Both the position numbers and the translations under genes were made by a program. Positions 46,687-60,400 of a DNA stretch of 64,000 nucleotides are shown one piece after another. The stretch comes from Sphagnum compactum. Its lineage: Eukaryota; Bryophyta; Sphagnopsida; Sphagnales. Position 1 is the first letter of the stretch, and the number at the start of each line of letters is the position of its first letter. The notes under the pieces were generated by a model that saw nothing but the letters and a program-made list of their open reading frames with translations, did not search any database and was not told the origin of the DNA. The stretch lies in contig OZ234499.1 in NCBI GenBank assembly GCA_965153455.1, positions 15,806,271-15,870,270 of the forward strand, written 5' to 3'.

Positions 46687-48670
46687 GTTGAGGAGCAAGG
46701 TGATTAAAGAGGACAAATTCAAAGCAATAGGTGAAGAATCAACTTGCTCCAACCTCGACAAGCTCATTTAAAGGTTTACAAAGCTTGTTGTTTTGCAACA
46801 ATTTTTAAAAAGTGGTGAAACTTTGGATAGCTAATAGTGCCTCCAATGACATGAAATAAGTGTCACTAACAATCTTAAACATAGTGGATGTAGAATTTGC
46901 CAAATCATGAGCCTAATAGAAGGCTTGGTTCAATATTAAATATTAAATTCAGTCATAAACCCTCCCAACATTTGTGCAGATGATATCGAACTCAAAAAAA
47001 CTCCCTTGAAATCAAGTCTTGATAGTAATTATGGCAACTCTTGCCTCCACTATGTAATTATTTTAAGTTAGGGGTGATTGTTAAAGTGCAAAAAAGTTAT
47101 AACTTGAATTAAAAGAACCTACTTTTGTGGCTAACTAGGCCTTGCTAGTACTTATGCCATATTATTTATATATGTTTTATATTTGGGTTGCTATCAACAT
47201 ATTTTTTTCAAGCCACAAAATGTGGTTTCCAATATTTAATATAGTGAGCCTAAATTCAATGGATGGTTAAAATTGCTTTAATGCGATACCAACATGATTA
47301 AACAATTGTTGACTATTAGTCACCCCATTTGTGTGGAAGATTCAACTTACATTTAAGAAGGAAACCCCATTAATGATCACGCAAGTTTTCAAATTTGTCA
47401 CAGGGTGAAAGATTAATATTAAATATGAAACAAACATCGGGATCCAACATTCACGTGATTACAAAAAATGGATTCCAGTTGTGTCATCTCTAGTTTCATG
47501 GTAATTGGTGTATTTTACGTTTCATCCACGTCACACTTCGATTACAATCTAATATTATCAACAAGATTATTGGGGGAAAAATCCATTAATGCCATAAAGG
47601 TTTAATCACATTTCAACCTTTATGGAACAAAAAAAAAGTTGTTTAGGTATGTATGCACATCACAAACTTAATTGAAATTTTCAATAAACCTTCATTCAAA
47701 TAAGAAAATCATTAATTATACCATGCCTGTGTATGATGTTGAACATGAAATAACTTGCAAAAGGTTCAATTGAAAAAAAGGTAAAAATTTAGTGGATTTT
47801 GTTGAAATTGTTGAGAATCAAACTCCCAACTTGTTAATTATTTAATGTCGCAACCATTGGACTATTATTAAAAATACACAACAAAAGGTGTACTTTGAAC
47901 AATTGTTCATTATATGTTGAAATTCTAGATAATTAAATACCTAACTATTGAAACTACCTAACTTCATTTTCTAAAATAAATAAATATTTAGCAAAGAAGT
48001 GATCGACATAAACATAGGTATAGTAACTTAGATAACATAAAATTACACAAATATTTTGTCAAGGATCTAATGAAAAATGATTTAATGATTTTTATATCTT
48101 ATCAACAAACAATATATGTTTGTGGATCTATCCTAAGTTGTGAAACAATTTGAATTTGATATAATGAAAATACAATAGTAAACATTTTACATTGTGTTAA
48201 ACTATTATGACACCTTTTATTCCATTTCCCCATCACAATTAAACATGTAGGAAGGAAATTTGTCAACTTGGATTAAATAGGTGCAATCAAGGGTGCAAAC
48301 ATTCTTGAAAATTTTCCATTTTGAACAATTGGGAAATTTGCAAAGAAAGCTAAATTTGTGAATGTACAAGTTTTCAAATCTACCCCCTTCAGTTCACTCT
48401 TCTCATTAATATTTTTAATTATAGCCTAACCTATATGCATTTTTTATGTTTGATAATAACTTCTTGTAAACTAAATTTTAATAGTTCCTTACTTCCCATT
48501 TTCCATCATACTTAATATAATTCATGTAAAATATGTATGTTCACCAAGTATTCACTAATTTGTTTAAGTGGTGATTATGTTAAGATAATTGGACTTTAAA
48601 TCATCACTATAATTGGATATAATCAACCTTTGAACTCCTTCACGGGGTTTTGAGTAATCAATGATTCAAT
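46687..48670. other. AT-rich intergenic DNA, no gene recognised
   Basis: I see no coding motif. Near 47815-47880 the minus strand has TAGTCCAATGG, an A-box-like word, and GTTTGATTC, a B-box with one mismatch. That is a weak hint of a SINE relic. Confidence 0.45.
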
Positions 48671-48860
48671 CACTATTACAAAAATATGGCTTTCATGCCC
48701 CCAACATTTTGACTATAGTGATTATGGAATCAACCATACTTGTCCATAATGATTATTATATTTATTTATAGTATATAAAAAGTACGGGTGTTTGATATGA
48801 TTAATTTTCAATGACATGAATAGTTAAATCTAACACATTTGCCAAAATATGCATGGAACA
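48671..48860 (+). mobile_element. CACTA-type element end (left end, fragment)
   Basis: CACTATTACAAAAATATGGC begins the segment and resembles CACTA termini. The next 45 bp (ATGCCCCCAACATTTTGACTA) match 5464-5486 with few changes, and GTTTGATATGA recurs. I read both loci as ends of one CACTA family. No transposase and no opposite end were found here. Confidence 0.5.
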
Positions 48861-49025
48861 TGCAACACATATGCAAACTATGTAAGTGACTAAAAGTAAT
48901 CATAGACATTTCAACATGGACTATGACATGTCAAATGTGATTAAAGATAGTCATAGACATTTTGCATGGAAGACGACATGTCCCATGTGATTAAAAACGA
49001 TCATAGACATTTTGACATGGAATAT
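48861..49025 (+). repeat. Tandem repeat of about 50 bp, three copies
   Basis: CATAGACATT recurs at 48901, 48952 and 49002, each followed by a 'catgga' and 'gacatgtc' or 'atggca' block and 'atgtgattaaa'. A partial fourth copy precedes. It directly follows the CACTA-like end and may be its subterminal repeat. Confidence 0.7.
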
Positions 49026-49639
49026 GGCACGAAAATATATTATAGGTTTCATGTTTTCATTTGTTATTGGTAATGTTTCATATGAAAATAAAAATGGTGG
49101 AAAGAATTAAAATATAACAAACATGTGAGAATATGGAAGATTAAACTAAAATTTTATATTTTAAATCAATAAAAAAAAAACTAATGTACATGTGAAACTT
49201 GAATTACTATAATCATTAGGAGAAAATGCCCTTTTTTAACCCAAAAATAATAATTGTATGTCGTTTTCAACTATTTTGTGATTTCGAAAATATTAATATT
49301 TAAATAAATTAATTGATGATTCCCAAATAAGTTGATCCGCCTATTGATTTAGTGGAAATTTTAAAAAGACTCATGATTAGGGGGGTCACCTCCACAATAT
49401 TCTTGGTATTAATAAACTTCCCAATTGATTCGCAATCAAAAACTCGATTGGAAATGTGACATCATCAAATGTCATGCAACTACCAAGTAATGAAATTACA
49501 TTACAAGTCATATGTTTGATTATTTTGATACAGATGGATGAAAAAATTCAAGCTAAATAGATGAAATGTTGTGCACATTTGTAGTTTTACATCCAAGTAG
49601 GCTAATTAAAACCCTTTAAAACTACCTATACACCTAGGT

Positions 49640-50880
49640 ATACATAGGTTTATATTAGGCTACTTAGTATATTTAGCTTGCATACTTAAGCTACCTACTT
49701 AAATATATCTAACATCTAGGTATGTAGGTGCCTTAAGTTAAGCTACCTACTTAAATAACTTCATTTAGGACATATGTAGGTGGTCTAGTTTAGCCATATG
49801 GCCCAAGTCTAAACCTAGCCTAAGTGCCACATGGCCTAGGTTTAGGCCTAGGTGCAATCTGGGGTCATATGTGGTAGATAAACATAAATGTCAAGTGGCA
49901 TAGATGCCACTTAACTTAGCCCTAGGCCTATGCCTAAGTGGCATGTGGCATTTAGACGAAATGCCAAATGGCCTACATGTGGTCTAAGCTTAAATGCCAC
50001 CTTTGCTTATCCTAACCAGGCCTACTTAAATGTCATGTGGCATATGTGGTCTAGGCATAAATGCCATGTGGCTTAAATGGTCTAAGCTTAGATGTCACGT
50101 GACCTAGGTGGTTTAGGTTTAAATGTGACCTTGCCTAACCTTAGGCCTAGCCTAGGTGCCAGAGAAGTTACATTAATTAGTAGGTTAGGTTAATTAATAG
50201 GTACTAAGTTGGGTTAATTAATAAGCAGTAGATTAATATGGGTAGGTAGCTAGTTAGTTGTTAATAGGTAATAGTTGTGACTAAATTACAACTAGGTTAC
50301 AACTAAAATCTTTATCATGTACTAGTTTTTTTCCATTTCAAATTTCTAAACTATATATGAAGTGCACCAAGGATGTTAAAAATATATAAAAGACATGAAA
50401 ATGGAATTTTCATTTGACATGAAGCAAAAAAAATGTTCAACCCTAAAGGCTAGACCCAAAATGAAATAAGATTTTCTTAATTAAGTGCGACATGGCTTAG
50501 GTCTATCCTATTATAAATGCCATGGGGTTCAAGTCTAAACTTAACATAATTGCAATGTGGTTTATGTATAAATATAATTAACATAGGTGGCATGTGGTTT
50601 AGGTCTATGTTGAGCCTAGAGGACACATAGGCTACTAGGGCTTTAGTTTAACCTAGGTGCCACATAGCCTAACCTAGGTGGCCTATGTTTAGGTTTAACT
50701 TAGGTGCCACTACACGTGATTTAATCTAGTTTAAGTGACCTATATTTAAATACCAAATGGCCTAATTTATTTTTTATCTTATGTGGCCTAACCTAGGTTA
50801 AGTGGCCTATATTTAAGTTCCTTGTGGCTGAATCTAGCCTTATGTCTAAGTGATTTAACTTAGGTACCACAAGGCCTATG
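49640..50880. repeat. Cryptic repeat of CCTAGG and GTGCCACATGGCC words
   Basis: For 1.2 kb the sequence is built from a few words in irregular order: GCCTAGGT, AGGCCTA, TGCCACATGGCCTA, AAATGCCA(T/A)GTGG and GGTTTAGGTTTAA. Many are palindromic (CCTAGG, AGGCCT, CCATGG-like). Spacing varies, so this is not a simple tandem array. It is distinct from the flanks, which lack these words. Confidence 0.75.
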
Positions 50881-51658
50881 GATGTGAATGTGCCACATGT
50901 CAATGAACCATTGGGTTAACATTCTACCTAATTTAGTTGCAATGTAGTTGAACTTTCAACTATAAAATTGATGACATCATGCAATGTCAATGGATGAAAT
51001 TCATCCACCTTAGAGTTATAGTTGAAACGACCTTTGACTACAATGGTAAGTGTTGTTTGTAGCTTAAGTGGTTTAAATTGATTATTGTCATGGTGTTGAC
51101 AAATATGTTTGTAACTAAAAAAAATGTTGTTTTCAACTTGGACTTGTTTATTCTACCTTAATAACCCTCATATACGATATAAATGGTGGTTTTTAGTTGC
51201 AAATCATACATCAAAAACATTTTTTCACTAGGTTTTTCATTTTTAATTACAAATTGCAATTGAACACAGGTTTCAAACGTGGTTGCAAATGCGAAGTTTT
51301 CCTCTTAATTGATGTCTTTAAATTGGAAATTAACGTAGTAAAAAATAATTTAATTTATAGATTGAATACATGTGAATTTGAATTATATGATTTCAAGATT
51401 GAAATTCATTTCATTACGAAATTTCTAAAAAATAAAATTTAGTACAATTATTATTCTTTTTTTCCCCAACTTGAGATATAAAAATTAATGTAAATTCATA
51501 AATTAATAAATAAGAATATTATAAAATCTAGTTACCTAAAAAAGTGAAAATAATGTGCAATATGTTTTTTAAAATGTGTGTTTATGTATTTTGCGATACC
51601 AATTTCTATCACCTTGTGAGCTTGTGGTTGACTAGCAAATGCCAAGGGTTGTGGCAAA

Positions 51659-51815
51659 AACAAACGAGGGTTCAAACATCATTTTGAACATGTTGTGAGC
51701 ATGATGTAATGGGTTTTAAACATCATGATAATTAACAACTCATGATGTAATGGGTTCTTAAACATCATGATGTAATGATATAAACAAACGAGGGTTCAAA
51801 CATCATTTTGAACAT
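51659..51815 (+). repeat. Direct repeat flanking CATCATGATGTAATG words
   Basis: The 33-bp phrase that begins ACAAACGAGGGTTCAAACAT occurs at about 51660 and 51783. Between them CATGATGTAATG recurs three times. This is local duplication without a gene. Confidence 0.8.
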
Positions 51816-52169
51816 GATGTAATGATATTATGATATGTCACAAGTTTGGCAACTTTTGGTAATCAACTCACAAATCTTTTTTTATGGTCTCCTTTCATGT
51901 GTGCAAGAGCTGGAACATTCACTTGACATTGTGTACATACATACTCCCTTTTTCCCCTTTAGCCCTTTGTTTTCCTCAATTGCTTTGGACTGCAGTTGTA
52001 GGAGTTGCTTGAATCCAATTTCAACTCCCGAATTATGAGCTTCATCACAATTTTGAACTTGTCCAATTAACCTGGAAAAAATATTTCTTCCATAGAGATT
52101 TCTTCACTACAAAAAGCCTACATAATAACCCAATAAATGTGGATTCTTTTTGCTGTTGCATTCTTGCAG

Positions 52170-55100
52170 CATCTATGGTGAAAAGTGGGTATGACAACAT
52201 ACATGTAGTCGGGGGAAGGATAGCAACAACAGCTACAAGAGAGGTACAGAAGCATGCTGCTCAGGCTATTATGCAGGCTGTTGCAGCAGCTCAGGAAGCT
52301 ACCATGGAGCTTGGTGAGGTCAGAACTGATGATACCCAATCCTCCTATTATTGTTCAAGAGCTCGTCGGATGAGGTCTTCATGAAGGTAATTTTTTTGTG
52401 TTTTCAGACTGAAGATTTGTTGGAAGAGCTAAACAGCCATCTTGCTCTAAAATATGTGTTGAAAACTGTTTGGACAATCTGACTCTTTGACTATATTCCT
52501 TTTGCTTTGCATAACATGAGGGGAATGTGTTATTTTGTGTGGTCTATTTTGTATGTCTACTGGTCACAGTTTTAAGAAGTTGAAAAGGAAACTAGATTGT
52601 TTTTTTAAGTATTAGTTTTTAATTGCAACAGGATCTATCAAGCCTCAGAACATTGGGTACAGGTGACGAGGGAGACACATGCGTTGAAAAAAGGACAATG
52701 GGAAGAGATCAAGCATCTCAATCTTGAAGCAGCTGAGACTTGGATGCTTTATGAGGTACTTGGATGTCATGAAATGCATTGTGGGTTCAATACTACTGAT
52801 GAGGATGAAGCACTGAATGATAAAAACTGATCACCGCACTTGCTACTGTTGTTGCTGCAGGTGAGCAGGACAAAAATTCAAGACTTGACAGATCAATCTC
52901 AGAAACTGGTGAGTGCGAAGAATGCCCATACAAATCAAAGTTGCATATTTGTCACTTACACCTTGAATTTTTCCAACCTCTAGTACTACAACTAAAGTCA
53001 TGAATGCAAAATATGCAGAATTAGCAATGCATTGTCATACGCCTGACCAGTGCAGGCATGATATTACAGTAATTACTTCTTTTCATGAATGGAATTGGTT
53101 CAGACCCAAAATCTGGAGTAGCAGTCAAGCAAGCTTGAAGAATCAGAGAAGACACATCAAGTGGAACTTGCTTTGCTGCAAAAGAAGCACGAAATGATGA
53201 AGGTTCCAGAATGTTTTCCATGACCCAACTCCTCCTTAATATTGATCACCACCTCAAAGGCTGCTAAGAACAAACTTTGGTTCAAATTACTGTTGTTGTG
53301 CACATGTCATTAAACTCTGTATTGCCGGCAGTAGTGAAAGAGAGAGGAAGTCAAAATATGGAACTGAAGAAGGCGAATGAAATGCGGAATTCAGCAAAAT
53401 CAGAATGCGGAATTTCGAGAAGAAACTAGAAATAGAAGTATCAGAGAAGAAGGACTTCGTCCTTCAGGTTGAGATTTTGGAGCAACAGGTAGTACCCATT
53501 TTTCTCATCCTTAGAGCAATTCCATCCGCGCCCCAATATGTGACCCTGCAAGTTAAAATCAGATGAAAAAAAGCCAAAACATGTCAGTTTGGCTCCTGAA
53601 GCAAAATGATTTTGGCCCAACATTTTTGTGCAGTTTGCTGAGGCCGGTAAAAGGCACAGCAAAGCCTAACACCTGCTGTCGATTGGCTAGATAGTTTGAT
53701 TGGTCCTGGTGGGTTGCTATTAGAAGTCGCCCACCTATTTGCAGTCCCAGTTTTAGTTTTATGGGTGGGGTTGGAAAATCAAGTAAATTATAACTAAACT
53801 TGGATGTGAGAAATATTTTTCCAGGGTCACATACCGAGCATTGCTGAAGGTGCTCTTACTATGTACTTGTACAGCAAGTTTGAAGTGCGTTTGTAGCCTT
53901 TAAAAGCTTGCAATCTGTATCTACATATATCCACAATTGTCATAATTGGCTCATGCGAAACACTATTTTTTTCTGCTCCCCATTTCAGGTGAAAAGTCTT
54001 TAAGGTCAAGAAATGTCGGCCACCATAGCCCATTATGATTATGAGTTGCGCAAGGTTAAGATGTTGTCAACATCTGTACACCTGAACATGATTAGCTTTG
54101 TGAAGTAATTTGGATTCTGAATTGTTGGCAGAAGAAGCTCATGTCAGGAATACCTATCGTATGTCATGTCATTCTCAGTTTGGTCCTCTGTCAAGCCCAC
54201 AATCCTTTTGTATTTTATAAGCTTGACACCTGAACCTGTTGCCTCAAGTGCTGAATGCAAATCTGATGGTTTTGGTGATAATTCAACTTTGGTGGATCAA
54301 GAGTTTATATGCTACATATATTCCCATGCAGGTAAGAGCTTCACTAGGGGCAGAGAAGGCTCAGCTTCTGACGGAGCTCGTATGCAATTCTGCAACTTTC
54401 CTTAACTAATTTCGTGATATAGATGACAATTGAAGCTAATGTTACTCTCAGGAGCTACATTTCAGAGGGTTGGACCTCATGATTCTTTTTGTGTTCATTC
54501 CTGGCTGTGGAGGAACCAGGCTCAGCTTCAGCACATCAACTGAAGATTGAAGAGAGAATTAGGAGACTGCAAACTGAAGTTCAAGCAATTGTCAAGTCTC
54601 AATAACCTATTCCTCCTCCACCATATTGACAAGTTCTCCAACACCCAGAACTCAGATTCAGTAAATGATACTCACATACATTGCAAACAAGAAGAATCCC
54701 CAGTTTGGAGTCCCAAGGACACCAACTGTTGTATGGTTCTATCATCCCAGGTACCCAACTAGTTTCTCCCTCTGCAAAATCCATGTCTGTTTCAGCTGAA
54801 ATCAGGTACAATTCTCGGAGAAATTTCTACAGATATGGACATAAGCTAATAACCTAAAAATTATGGATTTGAAAGCAAAACTTCCCTTGAATCTCAACCC
54901 AAAGGATTGGTTCCCTCAAGAGATCATGAGATCTAATTGAGATCCTGACATTGTTTTAACGCAGTATGTTGTGGCATTCAAGCTTGTAAAAAGGCTTTAT
55001 TGGGTGCCAAGGAGTTTGTTGCCATAGGAAATTTCAACAATGAAGCCTGAGTTGTTGCAAATGAAAAGCCTTGTTTGCAACATATTCAATGAGCATTATA

Positions 55101-55683
55101 AATGACCAGTTTACATAATTTCTATGGCAAGAGCAGATCATGGACGAATGTGGCCGCATGATTTTGGGAGATTGCAAAGAAGGAGGAGGCAGCAGTATGT
55201 TCTTGCCTCACAATAGTCTTGTTGCTCCAATTGTCCCATTTTGTCAACACACACGCTTCTCTTCCTCTAGTAGGTAACCATATCCGAGCTTGCTGTGGAG
55301 AAAAAGAACAAAGAACTTGATGTTTTTGAGTGAAGAAGAAGAAGAAGCTCCAGAACACACACACATGTGGAAAAGTAAGTGGCTCTCAATTTGCAAAAGC
55401 ACATTTTCTGAGCAGCAAGTAATTCAGAGAACAAACTCTTGATTTTCTTCTTTCTAAAATTTTGGACAATCTACATTGTCTTATGGCACACAAGTTCACA
55501 TCTTGTTGGCCAACATTTCTGTAACTTGCAATGGTTTCATTGTAGCAAGCAAAGCAAAAAGCTTGGCCACAACACCAGCTGAAGAAGGTCATTGATATAG
55601 GAGTATTGGAAAAGGAAGGCAACATGAAGGCTCATTTAGGACAGAAGGGTTTGTTGCATGAGGGTGGGCAAAAGCTCAAATAG
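52170..55683 (+). pseudogene. Exon relics of an unrecognised coiled-coil protein gene
   Basis: At least ten short open segments sit between good acceptors and donors and encode heptad-like, charged sequence. The clearest are 52170-52313 (EVQKHAAQAIMQAVAAAQEA), 52408-52452 (TEDLLEELNSHLALK), 52632-52755 (KKGQWEEIKHLNLEAAETWM), 52861-52908 (VSRTKIQDLTDQSQKL), 53104-53202 (KLEESEKTHQVELALLQKKH), about 53420-53488 (KDFVLQVEILEQQ), 53989-54054, 54332-54379 (ASLGAEKAQLLTEL), about 54520-54595 (IEERIRRLQTEVQAIVK), 55274-55320 (VTISELAVEKKNKEL) and 55546-55683. TAG at 53119 and TAA at 54001 interrupt otherwise open exons, and the 53.4 kb exon needs a frameshift. Introns are kept, so it is not a processed copy. 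The family is not recognised, and a gene with other exon limits cannot be excluded. Confidence 0.55.
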
Positions 55684-58600
55684 TTCAGGGTTAGGCTATG
55701 TCTAGTAAAGTGTGCCTGAGAGATTGCAAGTGCTTGTCCCTGAATTAGAAAAAAACTTATGGAATGATAGAGGATGGATCAAAGGGGGGAGTTCAGCTTT
55801 TGAAGCAAGTCAAGAATCTTGGTGAAGGGTTGTTCATGATATTGCTCATTCTACAAAATGCATATTTTTTTGGGAATGTGAGAATTGGCATTTTTTGTAC
55901 AAAAGCAACTATGTGGCAATTGGTTTAGTGAGGGTTGTTATAGTTTGAATGTGATCAACATGGGAACAACAAAGTATGCAAGGAAACCCTATTGATTTTT
56001 CTCCAATTGCTCTACATAGTTGCAAAGTTGTATATTTGCAAATTATGTTCAATTTTCCTTTAGTAGTTTGCATTTGCCATCTATGAGCTCTTTTTGGTCG
56101 TATGAATGCAATTTCAAAATAGTTTGTGGTTCTTTGGAGTAGGACAAGGATCCTTAGCAGGGCTTTTGACTATAGCTAAGGAGCTTTTTGTGTGAAGGTT
56201 TTATGAATAGAAGATTTAGCAAGTTAGCACAACTTTCTCCTTCCCTTATAAAATATAGGTCTAAATGGATTCCTTTGTAACTATTTTGTAATACCCTTGA
56301 GGCATTGTGATTTGGAGCTCAACCCCATCTTTCATTGACATGAAAGTAAGTGTGTTCTTGTTATATGTGGCATGTACACCAATAGCACCCTATATTGGTC
56401 AAGCCCAGTGTGATTGATAGAACGATTATAAGCAAGTCAGTGGCAGTAATTTTGAAATTTGTGGCAAGTTGTGCTTCCCTGAAATAAATATTGTCTTTGG
56501 TGATTGATTACTTGTGTTTCAAGCAATTGTCATCCTATACTTCAAGCAATTATATCAAAAGTGGTTTGTGACGGAGCATGAACCCAAACACATAATGTGA
56601 ATTTTGCAATGTCCAAAAGATGTTATTGACTACAGATGTAAATCATGAAATTATTGTGCTATTATATTATTGGCATGTAATGTAACTATACATATGGGCC
56701 ATATATAGAGCTTTAAAATTATATTGTACTTTTCAATTTGAACAGTACCAGTAACAAAAAAAACATGATGGAGCATAATGTTGTGGGATGGGGCAAGGTC
56801 ACATGCATCTACTTGTCATGTAAAATAGAGGAATTCCATGTAATTTCACTAGAGGAACTACAAGGGCATTCAGCAAGACCCCCAAATCAAATGTTAAAAA
56901 ATGAATTGAGTATTCTCTAGGCAAATGTTTCTATATGTGCAATTGTATCTTTTTGTTGTGCCTCTTGTCAAATGCTAGATGACCTCATGATTGTATCTTC
57001 TTGTTGCTTTTGGGAATGTGACAGACTCAAGATGCAGATTCTTATATGATTGTTTTTTAGGTCTTGAGTAAATCATTAATATATCAACACCCACTGTTGG
57101 AATGAGATTATGTTAATGAGACCATGATGAAGGTTATGGTTTGATACTTTGTGAATGACATTCACAAGGTTACGACCCACTTATTCTTGTCATGTTTATT
57201 TTGGTTTGGCTAGGAATGACACAAAGTGGTTGCCTTCAAAATATATTGGGGTTCCTTTTGCAATTTCATCATTTGAAGTAAGGTTTTTTTTGTTTTTTTT
57301 TTTGTTTTTCATTTTTTAAGATTCATCATTATCCTTGCCAATATAATCTTGATTGCATAAATTGTTGTTTTTATGATGGTTTTGTTAGAATAGAACTTAT
57401 ACATGACCTACAATGATTTTTATTTAAAAAGTGACAAGAACTAATTTAAATCAAATGTATTTTCCCACATTCAACATGCATATAAATTTAAGTGGGCTAC
57501 CAAGAAAAACATTTTATTGAATTTTCCCTTAAAATTCATGTAGGTTCAAGTATGAAAAAGACCTTCAGCATTTATATAATAAATATTTCTCTTGTGAAAT
57601 ATTTGTAACAATTGTCTTTCATCTTGAAAATATGATTATATGTCCTTTTATGATAATTATTATTTAATGGGTCAAATGCAAGCAAAACTTCAAAATGGGT
57701 GGTTGAAATTTCAATTAATTTGTTTGATTCATGACAAGTCATTTGTCAAAAAATACCATTGATATAATATTTAATCTCATTCCATTGACATAATCAAATG
57801 GTGAAAAGGGCATCATTGTCCAAATTGGGTCTATGATTTCATTTTTATTTTGAATTCAAAATTTAGATGAATGTTTTGTCACAAATTCTTTATTTTTTTC
57901 AAGAGTAACTACCAAAATTTTAGGAAAAACAAATTTTTGGTCCAAAAGTTTTGCTAGATTTGAAAATGTTTATGGTGTTGGACCTTGATGTAGTTTTCTT
58001 TTTGTGTTTGATGTTATACAATTTGGATTTTGTTTTGCAAATGCATTGCCAATTCATGCTAAAAAAAATTTGGGTTGATAATTAATGATGAGGTACATTA
58101 AGATATTGGATAAATAAATGGGAGATAGTCCAAGTTAAAGAATCACATTTGAAATTTGAATTTTTTTTAAAGGGGTTATTCAAGGAAAAATTTGTTTGTT
58201 AAAAAAAAAATTGTTTGAAATATTTTTGTTAACCTTTTGCAAAAAAATTGTAGAAAAATATATTTTGTACCTTTTTTCCAAAATGCATGATGCATTGGAA
58301 AAAATGGTTAACCATGGGATAACAAAGATCCAAATGTGACAATTATTGCATTCACATTATTGGAATATGTAAAGTACGTAAAGGTCTACATAAGGATCAT
58401 TAACAGAGGCCATCCAACAACCACAATTACATTTCCATCAAAGTTTAATTTTTCATCCATGATCATTTGTCCATATTCATTAAAAAAAATCATCCATTCG
58501 TCCATTGAAATTCATCTGTGGAATTGGGATAATTTTAGTGCAAAAAACTTGTGGAGTTGACAACTTAGGAATGCAAACATGCCAATGTTAAGCGTCCTAG

Positions 58601-59310
58601 TTGATGATAACAATAACAAATATCCCCAAAATAACAATACTTTCTCAACCAACATCCTTTTCATGCTTTATTTTTATGATAACAATAAAAAATTGGACTT
58701 CTTTCAATAGATATTTCAATTTTCTTGCAAGGAAGAATGTCTAAAAATGGTCATAATTGGAAGGATACACAGTTGTTTGTAGCACCATTTTATTTCTCCC
58801 AAGACTTTTTAAGAAGAAAAAATAGTCTATGTAAAAATATTTATATGAAACCTTTGAAAATCACATGTATGAGTTTGTGCTAAAATTGCACTTGGATCTT
58901 CAAGTTTTAATATCATATGCTTGTAGGTTTAAAAAAACATGTTTTTGTTACTTCAATCATAAATTTTTGTTAAAAAATGTAATCATTACTTTTAATTATG
59001 AGATTTTAAATCTATATTAAATAACCTTCAATTAATCTAGAACTTTTTTCCCTAATCATGGGGTTCTATTTATTATTATTAGTAAAATCTATTATTAATG
59101 AAAATAATAATGCTGCCATGTCAACTAATAATTTTGATCATCTTTGCTAAAATGGTCACCTACACCTCACCAAACAATTTAGACAACATAGACATTAGTA
59201 TGCATTTAGTCAAAACATAATCAATCAAGTTTTTGACCTAAGTGACTAGTATGTAAATTGATTCAACATATGAATATAATTTGTCAAAAAGATTAACCTA
59301 AAATCCTTGA
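55684..59310. other. AT-rich intergenic DNA, no gene recognised
   Basis: Short open frames only. The 60-codon frame at 56738-56920 has WGKVTCIY, which faintly recalls a BED finger start, but the second cysteine and the histidines do not fall in place. I see no transposase domain after it. Confidence 0.45.
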
Positions 59311-59322
59311 TTTGTAGTAGTG
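59311..59322 (-). other. CACTA-like terminus on the minus strand
   Basis: On the minus strand CACTACTACAAATC starts at 59322. This is the typical opening of CACTA elements, but a single end of 14 bases can occur by chance and no partner end is assigned. Confidence 0.3.
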
Positions 59323-59934
59323 AATAATCAATCCAATCACATAAAGGCAAGTAAGCATTTGAAATAATCAATTATTACTATATCAATGAATTATTGCACA
59401 AAAATAATTAGAAAATAATCAACTTTTGAACCCCCAATTGTCGAGAAAATGTTGGATAGGGTATAAGTAAGGTCACAATTGAACACATAGTGATTAAAAG
59501 GTCTCCCATGATTTCAAGAATGTTCCATTGTTTTTAGAGTCCAAAGAAAAAGTGTAAAGTTCCTTTGGTAGCACCTTTATCTTTTAAAACGTGCAATTTA
59601 GAAAATAATTGAGAAAATGAGAAACATATGCACTCATCCAAATTTGAACGGTTGTAAACTTGAAAAAAATCAAAAAGGAAATCTAGCTTGCTATTGTTGG
59701 TGCACTTTATATTATAAATGAACAACTAATTCACTTGGCATCTTGACAATACCTACCCAAATCACAAAATTTTAGTAGGGTTATTCTAGTAGTTGCATAA
59801 TGAATTGTTCATTTTATATGAAGTGGTTCTATAGAGGCATATTGCTTTTCCTTTCATTGATTACGATCAATTCCATCATTTAATATGCATTTTTTTCTTT
59901 GTTATTTATTGTTGGGTAAGTTCTAAGGGTCAAG

Positions 59935-60400
59935 ACAAATGTTATCCATGGCTTTAAGGCAATTAAAAGGTCATATTACCATAACCTTCAACCTTGATTT
60001 GATGATGTTATGTTTGGTCAATGACTGATTTAAGGCCTTATTGATAATTGACCCATCTAGTTAAAATAACCTTGTTTGGTTCAATGTGGTTTTCTTTAAC
60101 CATAATCCCATCCCTTTGTTTTTCTAATGTTGTTTTGAAAGGCTTGAAGTCTAAGATATGTATAGGGGTTTGAAAGTGTGTGATGTATGAGAAACCAAAG
60201 TGATCATACTTAAACCAAATTGTTGTGTGTGTTCTATTGCTTTTAACATGTGAATATGCCCATCTAAAATTAATAAATGACACTTGATGTTAAAAATTCC
60301 ACTTGGAACAAAGCTTTTGAAGAAAGACATGAATTTCTTGAATGAGAAACATGTGTAGTTAACCATTATCAAGACTTGGGGTTGGTGCCATAAATTTAAT
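59935..60400 (-). pseudogene. Pogo-type DDE transposase relic
   Basis: On the minus strand CHLLILDGHIHMLKAIEHTQ (about 60285-60226), with the DDE-type LDGH, is followed by FGLSMITLVSHTSHTFKPL. After a frameshift CFKPFKTTLEKQRDGIMVKE and NHIEPNKVILTRWVN follow (to about 60040). A further frameshift gives KALNQSLTKHNII and PFNCLKAMD (about 60030-59940). This is the order of the catalytic half of pogo/CENP-B-like transposases of plants. The DNA-binding half is not found upstream, where a foldback element sits at 60873-61148. It is inactive because of frameshifts and stops. Confidence 0.8.
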
